This document shows positions 9,865-21,645 of a DNA stretch of 21,645 nucleotides, in pieces. Within the stretch, counting starts at the first letter, position 1. Every line of letters begins with the position of its first letter. The stretch is from Bugula neritina. Lineage: Eukaryota; Bryozoa; Gymnolaemata; Cheilostomatida; Bugulidae. The translations under genes and the position numbers were made by a program. Where the stretch lies: assembly GCA_964035545.1 (NCBI GenBank), contig CAXIUT010000002.1, positions 1-21,645 on the forward strand, in the 5' to 3' direction. Below the pieces are notes generated by a model that did no database searches, was not told the origin of the DNA, and worked only from the letters and a program-made list of their open reading frames with translations.

Positions 9865-11280
9865 TCATTCTTCGATGTCTTCGGGCAAGTTCTACAAATC
9901 CAATTGTTTTCCTGTTATATCAGTGTACATTTTCAATACATTTTCGGTTTAGTTTTCAAAGTGTGATGTGGCATCAAAAGTTTCAGAAATAAAAAGACCA
10001 TCAGCTGATTTAGTTGAAGGAACATATCGTTCAGTAATAGTAATGAATTTTTCCTTAACCTTTCCGCAAAGTTCAAGAGCACTTTGGATTTCTTGTTCTG
10101 GGTTGTTTGTTTCTACAGTTGTGCTGATGATAGCCACAAAGTATCCTTGTTTGCTGATACTGTGAACTGATGACACCATCATGATGTATACATCTATATA
10201 AAGGGATAAGTACCATTTTTTCTTTTGATTTGTCTTTGAGGTAAAATGATTTGCACAGAAGGGATGTTTTCAGTTCCTGGAATTGGATGATCAAGAATGC
10301 AGATACATCTGATGATCTTCTCAACGAATTTAACTCTATCTTTAAGACCACAACGCAAAGCATATGTAGGATCGCAAATAACTGTCTTGCATTTAGCTAC
10401 TCCTTGAGGACCTTTCACTCCCACGACCTTTCCATCTTCATAAAGAATTTCATTGATATCAGTATTAAGCATGAATGTTCCTCCATTTACAGCACTGATT
10501 CTTGAAAATCCTTCAGGGATACCTCCCAGACCGAAAATTGGATAAATGAATGGAGAGGGATTGTTGCCCATTGAGTCCATATAAAGTTGAATCTTTTTGA
10601 TGAGTTCGATAGCTGGTCTATGAAGGAAACTATCGTTGGTGTAAAGAGCAACTGCATGACCAATGAAATCAATAGTGTTATCTTCCAATCCGTATTTTTA
10701 GAGCATTTCTTTTCCAGGTCTATCCATTTTAATTCCTTCATAAGTCTTAGGTTTTCCTTCCTCGAAGTTTTGGACAGCTTCCAAGAATTTTTGGCATCTT
10801 CTCTTTTCAAGAAGGCCCATAAGATCTGAAGAAAGGGCCTACTTGGGAGTGACAGGCACTTTGAACACTTTCATTCCTCCTTTCGAGAAGAATCCTGGTT
10901 CTTTGAATTGAAGGACATAGGTTCCGTCAATGGCTAAATAACTAAAAAAATACGTTTCCATTCGAGATATCTAGAGACTCTAGTTTTGAGGAGTATTTTA
11001 ACAAGTTTTCCTCCGTACATGATGTACTTGGGGATAAGGTCAATGTTCCAATCTCTGTTATGTCCTAGTTCTTTGTTGGGATCTTCTTTATCTCTGAAGA
11101 GTTTCCAGAGGTTGGTGAGGTTGACTGAGGCTCCTTCTCCTCCATAGAAGTTATTTCTGTCGATGTGTAAAACTTTTTTGCCTGGATAGAAGAAGCTATA
11201 CCTTCTTGTGAGAGCAGGCCTGAGAGGATGCACTCACTGAGTCCTGTTCCACAAACTACAACGTCGTAGGTTTAGTCCAT
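9865..11280 (-). CDS. Rab GDP dissociation inhibitor
   Basis: Rab GDI extracts prenylated GDP-bound Rab GTPases from membranes and recycles them through the cytosol. The 451-residue product matches the family's usual 445-450. It begins [20 protein letters not shown] (the dinucleotide-binding-like first motif), followed by [77 protein letters not shown] and [10 protein letters not shown], i.e. the conserved regions in order. Three 20-nt introns are needed, complement(11182-11201), complement(10934-10953) and complement(10194-10213); each removal restores a conserved stretch ([30 protein letters not shown]). The tail is short, acidic and without an obvious extension. It lies between SAPS and the long coiled-coil gene on the same strand with spacers of 127 and 137 bp. 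Confidence 0.97.
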
Positions 11281-11417
11281 AATCGATCTAAATAATGTTA
11301 ATTGAATATTTTTAAAGCCCCCGATTTAAATAGCATATCAATAATATATCTAATACCATCTAAGCTATAAAATATAATTCATTTAGGTTAACTATCTTAT
11401 TAAATTCAAGACCTCAA

Positions 11418-14245
11418 TCAAATTCTTCTAACTGGATCCAAGATGCTCTTCCTCATCTCCTAGACACTCATTTCTCTCTCTTCTAGTCTTCTTCTTAAAG
11501 CCTAAATTTCCAAGGCCATCAAGATGAACTTCATGTTGGCAGCTTCTTCTTTTTTATCCATATTGATGTTGTCAGCATATTTTAGTCTCATCTTTTTAAC
11601 ATCTTCATCATAAGCTTTGTTTTCTTTGGTCAATCTATCTATTTAAGCGCCTAGAATATGAATTCTTCTGGCATAGTCTTGATACTCTTCAATTTGTTTG
11701 GCCATATTTCGAGATTATTGCTCGCTTCTTTGCACTTATGCTAAAATCCTGTTGAAATCATTGGTTATTTGTCCAATTCTATCATAAACAAATAGCATAC
11801 TTGTTTTAGAGGTTGCTGATTTTGTTGATAAGCATATCGATTTAGCTATTTTTTGTTTGAACTTTGAATTGAAGTTATTTATGCTTTTATACCATCTATT
11901 GGAACTCTCTTGATTTGTTTCTGCTAGTAATTGCTCCTTCTTGATTTAATCTTTCGATTTCGCAACTGAGGACTATTATTTTGCAGGCGAATTCGTTTGA
12001 GATGGTTTTTTATTTTTCTAGGTCTTGTTATTGAGTGCGTAGACGTTTTTCGTAGCCTTCCAAATCTGCCATTAAAGCAACTAGATGATTCTAAATATGT
12101 TGAGATGATACTTGTTGTTCTTGCATGGTGATTTCTATTTAATTTTTTTTTCTAACCTCAGGCTACAACCTTGAATACTGCATTCTTAATTCTTAATATT
12201 ATGAATTTTTAGTTCTTATCATGTTATTTAATTTTTATTTTTCTTGATTATTTTTAAAAAGTCCATTCTAAAACTATCTAGACTTGTTATCTAATTATCT
12301 ATATTTATTTTGCCAGTTATCGATCTATCTCTTGAGATTGTTGTTACCATCTTGCATCTTAGCTATGACTTGCTAGTTCTAGTTCATCTTTACCTCATAG
12401 TTTTTGTAGTAGTTAATTTTGCTGTAAAGTTCTAACTTTTATTGTTCTAAGGCACCTATTTATCTATTTCTATCTTTGAGTAGATCATTTAATTTATCAA
12501 GTTCAGTAGTAAGTAATCCAATTTTATTCTAATAATCTCTTACTTTTATCTATATGCTTTTGTATTATGATAGTGTTCCTTCAACTTTGTTATATCTGAT
12601 TTTGTAGTCATTGAGTTATCCTGCTTGATTTTTCAGTAATCCATTTAATCTCTAAACTTATGATGTTAAACTGCTATTATGTCTCTCTACATCTTTGTAT
12701 TGATTTTAATTTCTTTTGTAGCCGTTGATATCTCCTTCCATTTTGGATATGAGGTATTTGAATTATTAATTTTGTTTAACTTGTGTATTACATTTATCTT
12801 ATAATCCTCTTTTATCTTTCTTCAATATTTATAAATCATCAAGTTTATTCTATATTTGATTGTATCTTCCTTTCCACTCTTATATCTCAGTCAATCTTGA
12901 TTTTAGTATGCCGTTGATTCTATCATTTTCTATTTTTAAATTATTTATTTTAGATTAGTAATTGAATAATTCATTCTATAAATTCTTGAACTTAGATAGC
13001 TAGTTTTATCTATCAACTACCTTTCTCTTCCACTGATCGATCTAGTCCATCTTGGTCCGTAATATGTTATTTAACCTTTATAACTAGCTTGAAGCCAGTG
13101 CTAGTTTTTATGTCAGTTCTTATATATATAATTTCATTTAATTAGCTCTCATCATGTCTTACTAGAGTCGACTGGCTTGTGTTTTCCATTCTTCTGCTTA
13201 TTTTATTTTTTTTTATAAATTATTTTTCAATATTTTATTTTATGACTACCACTCTGTTTGCATTTTAAGTTGTTGATTTAATTTGAATTATTTTTGTCTA
13301 TTGCTACTGAGTTAGTCGTCTTTTTATCTTAAGAGTTAATTAAGTCTGACTAGTTATTGGTTGAGTCTTCTTAATTTATTTTAATTATCATTGATAATAT
13401 TTTAATAGTTTTTAAGTTAGATGATAGTGATTTAATACTTTTGGCATTTTTGTTTATAATCTTCTACATCTCTATTTCTATTGTCAAGCAACTATCTACA
13501 TTTTCTTATCTAGTTCTATAAACTTGATCTCTCATTTTGATGTCTGATTGCCATCTATCTTATCTATCTGTCAATCATTGACTTCCTCTGACTCTACATC
13601 ATTGATCTCAAATCGTCTAACTATTTTATTTTGCTTTTCTATGATGCTTGGTATCTAGATTTCCACTTCTAGATCTATTGAGTTAGGTCGGCATTTTTTG
13701 TTTTTTATGATTAGTATCGTTGGCGGATAGTAAAATCTACATCGTTTAGTTTATTTTTCAACATCTAGTTCTAGTGATATAGAGTTTCACAAATCTTATT
13801 TAACTTCTCATATTCTTCACGATACTCGTATATTTCTTTCTATTGAGTAAAACATTTCTCAGTCAACTATCTTATCTGAACCTAGTAGTTTGAAGAATTA
13901 AACAGTTGTCGCTAGTACTACTTCAGCTTCACTCTTAGAACCTATACTTCTCTAGATAACCTTTAAATTTAAATAGTCTGGAATACTACAATAAACTGAA
14001 TATTGTCCCCCAGGTTTATCTTCTTGTGGTTTGGTAAGTTTTGAATACGAGATCTATTTTATCAAGTTTGTACTTTCGGAGGTCATCTCCATAGGCGATG
14101 GATTCGTTGAGCATGGGTGTTGAGATAAAGGAACGACTGACGTTAGTATTATTGCCAACTCCTGAACCTAGATGGTAGAGTTATTACCTGTGTTGAAGAC
14201 GTAAGATTGTCTAAGAACGGTATCTCTAAAACCTGATTGACTCAT
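11418..14245 (-). CDS. Long coiled-coil protein with repeated RLN...EI..WK modules
   Basis: 919 residues. A non-coiled head (about 1-60: MSQSGFRDTVLRQSYVFNTG, Ser/Asn-rich) precedes IQFIVVFQTIEIERLSREVE and an almost unbroken coiled coil to about residue 905, ending MRKSILDPVRRI. Several segments share one pattern: IERLNNILRTKMDEIDQWKR, DRINGILKSRLTEIEEWKGR, VERLNGLLKNQAGELNDYK, LDKLNDLLKDRNREIGALE. Such modular coils are common in ciliate cortical or basal-body filament proteins; assigning this one is inference. Three introns: complement(14168-14187) 20 nt, complement(14023-14048) 26 nt, complement(11779-11800) 22 nt; all restore frame. TAA/TAG supply many of the Glu. The ATG (complement 14243-14245) is only 42 bp from the T2G4 tract, leaving very little room for a promoter. 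Confidence 0.9.
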
Positions 14246-14287
14246 ACTCTCTGCAGAATCAATTTAATTTTAACTTAAATTACTTGG

Positions 14288-14375
14288 TGGGGTTGGGGTT
14301 GGGGTTGGGGTTGGGGTTGGGGTTGGGGTTGGGGTTGGGGTTGGGGTTGGGGTTGGGGTTGGGGTTGGGGTTGGG
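14288..14375. repeat. Internal T2G4 telomere tract (end of block 2)
   Basis: About 14.5 perfect repeats in GGGGTT phase, ending TTGGG before TCATATTTTC. Same orientation as the tract at 5247 and the same truncated last unit followed by TCAT. It sits 42 bp upstream of the coiled-coil gene and 152 bp upstream of the kinase gene of the next block, distances like those at the true outer ends (97 and 101 bp). So both flanks look subtelomeric, but only the left one is correctly capped. Confidence 0.95.
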
Positions 14376-14420
14376 TCATATTTTCAAAGTATCAAAGTAT
14401 CAAGTATCAAAGTATTCGAA
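14376..14420. repeat. Short AAAGTATC repeats after the internal telomere
   Basis: Four imperfect copies of AAAGTATC/AAGTATC lie in the first 45 bp right of the T2G4 tract. They resemble simple subtelomeric sequence. The remaining stretch to the kinase start is AT-rich and shows nothing else. Confidence 0.6.
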
Positions 14421-14527
14421 TAATTATCTTTGAGAAATATATGTATTATAGCTAGCTAATATTCTTTTTGGCTATAATTAGCTGGATAAAGGTGTAATAG
14501 TTGGTGATTTAATGAATTAGTGAATGG

Positions 14528-16271
<1,744 letters not shown>

Positions 16272-16612
16272 TAATAATGATCATTCGGGTTTTACATATC
16301 TCTTTTTATTGAATAAAAAATAAATTTATTTAGCTATTGTCTTTTATGCATAGAAGTCCATGATGAAAATAACTAAGTTTTGTTAATTTAAGTCAAGAAA
16401 TTAATTTACTTAAGGTGATTATTATTTTTATTTATGGGCTTGATTTTTTTTATTTTGAGATAAATGGGAAAGGAAAGATGAGGGTGATTTGTTTTGAGGT
16501 TGTTATGAGATTTCTTATAGGAATTAAATTTTGATTGTTTATTTGAGTGGAGATGTTTTAAATGTTGAAAAAGGTAGTTTAAGGTTATAATCGATAATCT
16601 ATTTGAGTAAAA
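16272..16612. other. Intergenic stretch, kinase to next gene
   Basis: These 341 bp form the 3' flank of the kinase and the promoter region of the next plus-strand gene. A minus-strand frame (16648 down to TGA at complement(16262-16264), 128 codons, Asn/Lys/His-rich) crosses it and overlaps both neighbours; its composition does not convince me, so it is not called as a gene. No repeat or clear motif is visible. Confidence 0.5.
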
Positions 16613-17837
16613 ATGCCATTTAAGCTTCGAATAATAAAAAAAATTCAAAAGTGTATAGCCAATCAGCAGAAGACGATATCATCGACTGAAGAAATACCTT
16701 AAAAAAGGAAAAACAACGATGTTGTCAATCGACAAAAGTAAATGTTATTTTATATTAGACCAAAACAAAGAAAAATATTTTCAAAAACACCTAATCTCTA
16801 TCAACTGATCCTCAGTAAGGAACATTTATCAGAAAAACATGTGTTTAACTTTTTCAATGTAAGTTTTAGATTTTTATAGTTGTTTACCATTAATTAACGC
16901 GCACTCAGACAAGAAGATTGGTAAGAAGCATACATCAAAAGTCACTTCTATACTAAAACTCTCAGAAAAGTAGAGGTTAGACCCAAAAATATAGTCATGA
17001 GTTTCTCTGATTCTGATTTATAGTTTCCTCCCATGTATAACAATCACCATATAGAGAATATATAGTTAATAGATTTAGAAGTTTTGGAGATGAAAAGTTT
17101 GCCCGATTGGCTACACTGATGTAAGAGGCAACTAAAAAAATAAAATAACTGGCTTCTTTCGAGGGGAAGAATGACAAGGATATTAGTTCTGATATGGTTG
17201 AGCCATATGTCGAATCTTTGGGGAATAAGATGTATTGTTGTAAGAGCTAAAGCAAGATGTATTTGTCTAATAGTATGCTGGAGATGCTAGAATATGATCC
17301 TGAAAAGGTGGCTCTATAAATTATCAAATACCGGGTTTGTCTATACGAGTAACTAATCTGATATTTTAGAGGTTGTACTACTGAACACTACTATGATGTG
17401 ATTGTTAAAGTGTTTTAAAACGTTAATAACCTCATCAACCTTCTGCTTGATAAAATTAGTCTAGAAACTTTCCTGGATTCATCTATGCTGAGGTTCAGAG
17501 ACACCCTCATCACCAAAAATAACGTACTTCCTCTTCTATTTAGAAAAAGGTGCATGGAAAGGTGAGATGTGGAATGCCGAATCCCTTTATAACTATATTT
17601 TAGGTTTAGGAAATCATAAATATCAGTTAATAATTTTAGTCATCTCCCTATTTCAAAGGAGTTTATAAACAATAAATCGCTAAATATAGATAAAAAGTAA
17701 GATAGTCTCAAATAATATCTTTGAAAAATATAACAGACTTGCCTCAAAATTGTTTTCCATAGAATAAGTATAAAACAGCCAACTATATGGAACTTGAATA
17801 ATTAGTTAAAAAGGAGTAATAAGAAGATCAATCTTGA
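16613..17837 (+). CDS. Unrecognised protein encoded by at least four exons
   Basis: I do not recognise this protein of 387 residues (380 if the optional intron at 16859-16879 is spliced). ATG 16613 opens MPFKLRIIKKIQKCIANQQK, a basic N-terminus that could be amphipathic. Introns at 17035-17054 (20 nt), 17349-17369 (21 nt, containing an in-frame TGA) and 17524-17543 (20 nt) restore one continuous frame: PPIEYIVNRFRSFGDEKFAR, then KYRVCLYEGCTTEHYYDV, then KKVHGKVRCGMPNPFITIFE. Much of the chain is predicted-helix-like, with a Cys pair (MYCCK), and the end is very acidic (ELVKKEEEEDQS). No membrane span or known catalytic motif was found. The stop (17835-17837) is 67 bp from the convergent TTLL stop. 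Codon content in the chosen frames is coding-like and several alternative frames were tested and rejected. Confidence 0.82.
16859..16879 (+). other. Possible 21-nt intron without a stop or frame effect
   Basis: GTAAGT...TATAG matches the splice signals of the other introns, but its length is a multiple of three and it contains no TGA, so retained and spliced forms both translate. Spliced protein reads FNFFN-LFTINERALR; retained adds seven hydrophobic or polar residues (VSFRFLE). Confidence 0.55.
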
Positions 17838-17904
17838 TATTTTCTGATTGATTTTAGTATCAAATCATTATAACTATTTATATATATTACTAAGTAAAAT
17901 GAAA

Positions 17905-20900
17905 TCAATCGATGTTTTTTGGATTATTTGCACCTGATCTGCTCTTTATCAACTTCTAAAGATCTTGGCTCATTTGGCAAGGAGCTAAAGGTTAGAAAAG
18001 ACCCATATTTTATGGAATTTATCCCAATTTCCTTATTTTTTTGTATTTCAATGCTCTTCCTATAGCTATCAAATCTTCCTAAGGAGTAACTTTCCCTCTT
18101 CCAATCAATCTTTAGCTCATAATATCTAGTAGTTGTTCTTTATCAAAATCAGGAGGGTCTACAATATCCATAATATCGTCAATGAGTGACTGTTTGATGA
18201 TCTAATCAATCAGATATGATCTTTAGAGAGAAGGAGAGGCATTGATTTCAATTAGATGACAGTTGGTGTCTTAGTCTATCATGATATCATAGCCAAAGAG
18301 TTCGAAGGCAGCTGGAAAGGATGGAACTGAAATCGAGCACCCTAAAAGTGATTTGATAACAATTTAATGTACTTGTGACCATACTTTATTGAAGGAATAA
18401 TTCATTTTGGTGAGTTTATCTTTCAATGTTTTTAGTGATATTTTACTTCCTCCTGAAAAGTTAGCATTCTATTTGGTATTATTTCTATTAACTGAAAAAT
18501 TGGTTAAATGGATAAATGCATTTTTCATTTGCATGGGTTCTAGACTAAACTTCTAGGTACTTAACCGAGCGAATCCTTATTTATATACAAATGCTTACAA
18601 AGGATGAAAATTGGTTACAAGAACGTATATTCTCATATCGAATTTATAGCCATCAAGAAGCAGAGGATTAGGAATATATTTTTGCACTACAATGTTATCA
18701 GTGTAGTTAAGTTAAGCTAAGTTGCTTATAACTTTAATTCCTCTTCCTCTTGACTTACCGATAGGTTTCATTATCCAATAATTACGATCTTTATTCAACA
18801 TTTATTATTAATGAAATTTCATGCTGAATTGTGTGTATTATTTAGGGAGGTTAAATGTTATAGGTAGAAAATTAAACTGTATTTTAAGCATTTTTCTGAA
18901 GGCGTCTAAATTTTTATAGAGAAGATCTTTTCTAGATAGATTTTTATTGAAAGGAAAATGATTTATTCTTTGCCAGACTAGTAATTTACTAATATCGATA
19001 TCTGGTTTGCTCCAAGACCAGAAGAAATTCCAGCTAGATCTTAAAGAACAGCCATGAGGCAGCTATTTCCAACATTTTTTTCTTAAAAATCCAGTAGTAA
19101 TAATATCATAGACCTACTATTTACTCTTAACTACTCGATAATATCGATTATCTCCTTAGGCGAATTGTCCTTGAAGATTATTATTAAATATTTACAACCT
19201 TTCTACCATCTTTTTCAAATTTACATATGTGCTTTAAGTATGTAGTAGCAACTGTTTGGGATCGGTCATTTGGAGTTTACTTGATGAGTCGAAAGGTAAG
19301 AAAATGGCTGGTTGAAAGATAGACTTTTTATCTTTGAAGTGACTAACATGGGTTGTGAATATATTTACTAGATCTTTCATTATAGATGGGATATCTTGGA
19401 TAGCTTGATGTTATGCTTTGGTGTACATGACTGAAAATATATGGTTGAAAGTTGGATAGATCTAGAGATAGTTAAAGGTGGGAAGGACATACAAAGGTTT
19501 AGGTGGTTTAACTGCAGCTGCTGAAGCTCTTTTAGGTATTACTCTTTTCTTATGATCATCCACCATCTTTTTCAATTACTTTTTCTTTTTGTCGTAAATT
19601 TAGTCAATTATAGCATCTTCTACTTGATTTTACTTTTTTTATTATTATTTGCTAGGAGAATCAAAGGATTATATTGGTTATTAAATGGGAGAATATTTAT
19701 CAGAGATGCTATTTTTGATAGAATTTTTAATTTATATTTTATTTTTTTATTATAGCTATTTTTATTATTTTTGTCTTTTTATTTGAAATTAAGCTTATTC
19801 TCTAATATGGATCCAATATTATTCATTATAACATTTTTTAACCTTTATCTATTCCTTTTCATCTACCTTTTCTCTTTATTATTATAAAGCCAAAGGTTAT
19901 ATTTATTAGTTTTAAGGAGATAGATCTATGATTCTTCCAAAAGATTATTATTTTTTATTGAATTTCATTTCCTATATCTTTTATTCAAACTTTTATGTCT
20001 ATTTTTTTATTTGCTGTAACTATTCTATCTCAGATTTGTAAATATTCACATCCCCTTATTCTTTTACTTTATTAGTTTAAACTATTCTATTTGATATTAT
20101 CTTTTCTGAATGATAAATTACTTCTTTATTATCATCTTATTCCAGTTCTTTATTATCATCTTATTCCAGTTGTTTATTATCATCTTATTCCAGTTGATTT
20201 TCCTATTATTTTTATATTTTATGATTTAGAGTGATTTTTAAGTTAATTTATAATTTCTTTTCAGGTTACTAGTTTATAATTTACTATTTTATTTATTATT
20301 CTCTTTTAGTCTATTCAAAGACACTATCTCTTCTTCCCTTCACATCTTTCCCTTCAATCTATTATATCTATATTTGTTCTTTAATCTCTTCCACCTTCTC
20401 TTCCTTATGACCATACTAAATTAACATACCTTGCATTTAATTCTTGCTAATATCAATTAACTCCTAATGTTTATTCTATTTCTACCTTTCTATTTCTATT
20501 TTTGATTTCTATTATACTTTTTAATTCTTCAATATTTATCTTTTCTCTATTTCTTTTTTACTTTTCATTTCTTTCTGCTTCTCTTCTTGTTTGATCATTT
20601 CTACTAAATCTTTATTATTCATATGAGATTATTTCTTCTTTTCTGCTTTTTTCCCTTTTAGCTTCTCTACTACTTCTTGTCTTTTCTTTTCCATCTATTT
20701 CTAGTTTACTTTGTTGGGAGCCTAGCTAAGATGTTTATTGGATGTGATGGGGGAAGGTTGAGGTTTGCTTGATGTGTTTGATTTTATATTTTTGGTTGAG
20801 ATAGGTTGTAGAGTGGAAGGACTAACCACATGACCTCTATCATTGACAGTAAATCCTGGTTGTGGTTTAGGTGGTCCTCCTTTTTTAATAGTATAACAAC

Positions 20901-21474
20901 CTTATACTTTATTTTTATTTAAAGTATTCATAATAAAATCTTTCATTGAATTTTTAGATTTATTCTTATTATTACCTATTCCCATCTTGCGACTCCCTCC
21001 TAGCTTCTATTCACTTATCGTATATGCCTTATTATGACCTTATTTATCTCTTTAATTTATAACTGTCAGTGCATTTGATGTTGCTGCTGAGGTGACTGAA
21101 ATAGCATCATTTTTATCATAATATTCTTACTATTTCTTTTGATTTATATTTGACTTCGATATTGTTTTATTTTCTTAAGGAATTTATTGTTGGGCAATGG
21201 CTTATTATGCTAATTTAAGAAACTCATTATTAAAATCTGTAACTTTTTTGACATATGGATTATCAATTGCACATAGTTATTGAAAGAATTCTAATGTTTT
21301 TCTTTATTCTAGTTAGATATTGATATTTTAGATATATTAACTCAATTCTGTATTAGTCTGACTAGTATCAGCTGAGTTAGTTGTTCTATCTTCGAGTTTA
21401 GCTACTATTTTTCTAAGTTCCTATGAAGAATAATCGTAAATTTATTACAAAGAAGGCAGTTATCCAACTATCAT
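17905..21474 (-). CDS. Tubulin tyrosine ligase-like (TTLL) glutamylase/glycylase
   Basis: TTLL enzymes ligate Glu or Gly chains onto tubulin tails in cilia and cortical microtubules. The catalytic part is in the C-terminal half (about residues 650-1110 of 1189): [39 protein letters not shown] (ATP-binding loop), [48 protein letters not shown] and [11 protein letters not shown] with the metal-binding Glu and Asn. Overall it looks nearest to the TTLL9/TTLL1/TTLL4 polyglutamylase side, but glycylase is not excluded. The first 650 residues are an extension rich in Lys, Glu, Asn and Ser with three tandem (Q/E)LEEDDNK octapeptides. One frame runs from ATG complement(21472-21474) to TGA complement(17905-17907) with no intron, unusual here. 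An internal ATG at complement(20983-20985) also lies in frame. The start is 101 bp from the right telomere. Confidence 0.93.
20122..20193 (-). repeat. Three tandem 24-bp repeats inside the TTLL gene
   Basis: Three copies of a 24-mer (TTCTTTATTATC... on the plus strand), the first two identical and the third with one change, lie in frame with the TTLL gene. They encode (Q/E)LEEDDNK three times, an acidic octapeptide tract in the disordered extension (about residues 427-451). Confidence 0.9.
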
Positions 21475-21575
21475 TCTGATTTATTATTTTAAATTATATT
21501 CTATCATATATTATCAATCACGCAAACATCATTACTCAGAGATTTATCAAAATAAATTGTATACATATCATTCGA

Positions 21576-21645
21576 GGGGTTGGGGTTGGGGTTGGGGTTG
21601 GGGTTGGGGTTGGGGGTTGGGGTTGGGGTTGGGGTTGGGGTTGGG
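21576..21645. repeat. Right telomere, T2G4 repeats
   Basis: T2G4 repeats run to the last base, preceded by unique sequence ending ATATCATTCGA. One unit (about 21610-21616) reads TTGGGGG with an extra G. The orientation is that of a true right chromosome end. Confidence 0.97.

Noticed and set aside
14288-14375. Telomere-bearing transposon end
   Set aside because: No transposase, terminal inverted repeat or target duplication is visible around either internal tract.
17540-17805. Plus frame reading EMWNAESLYNYILGLGNHKY and on
   Set aside because: Looked coding, but removing the 20-nt intron at 17524-17543 leads in proper phase into a different frame that runs on to a natural acidic end at 17837.
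19552-19755. Plus-strand hydrophobic frame of 67 codons
   Set aside because: Antisense to the Lys/Glu-rich extension of the TTLL gene.

Overview
The window reads as three short, gene-dense blocks of ciliate macronuclear DNA placed head to tail. It opens with C4A2 repeats and closes with T2G4 repeats, so both outer ends look like true telomeres. Two more T2G4 tracts lie inside, at 5247-5309 and 14288-14375. The genes open up only if TGA is the sole stop and TAA/TAG are sense. Aligned to conserved families, TAA/TAG fall at invariant glutamates (DYRK kinase RAP-E and PGENE, adenylate kinase DDNPE), not glutamines. UAA/UAG = Glu is the peritrich nuclear code (Vorticella, Opisthonecta), so the source is most likely a peritrich oligohymenophorean ciliate. 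Introns are tiny: 12 of 16 well supported ones are exactly 20 nt, GT...AG, mostly GTA...TAG.

Block 1 (1-5309): telomere; an unrecognised protein (185-1012, +); a tandem two-domain adenylate/UMP-CMP kinase with an N-terminal MGC acylation motif (1055-2312, -); a basic Pro/Ser-rich protein (2528-3343, -); a small coiled-coil protein (3429-3929, -); a divergent coiled-coil protein (4106-5128, +); a few satellite units; T2G4. The last ~70 bp before that telomere match the 3' end of the SAPS gene of block 2 plus its flanking satellite.

Block 2 (5310-14375): about 77 copies of a 29-bp AT-rich satellite, then three genes all on the minus strand: a SAPS-domain PP6 regulatory subunit (7561-9737), Rab GDP dissociation inhibitor (9865-11280) and a 919-residue coiled-coil protein (11418-14245) whose ATG is 42 bp from the T2G4 tract.

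Block 3 (14376-21645): a DYRK-family kinase (14528-16271, +) with DVG in place of DFG; an unrecognised protein spread over at least four exons (16613-17837, +); an intronless tubulin tyrosine ligase-like protein with a long charged N-terminal extension (17905-21474, -); terminal T2G4.

Genes lie 42-341 bp apart. Several fit a cortical/ciliary cytoskeleton theme (TTLL, long coiled-coil protein, acylated adenylate kinase), and two concern trafficking and phosphatase control (GDI, SAPS). No tRNA, rRNA, transposase or CRISPR was seen. The main puzzle is the internal telomere tracts: chromosomes joined end to end in the cell or germline, or an assembly join. All translations were done by eye; intron calls rest on frame restoration plus family alignment.
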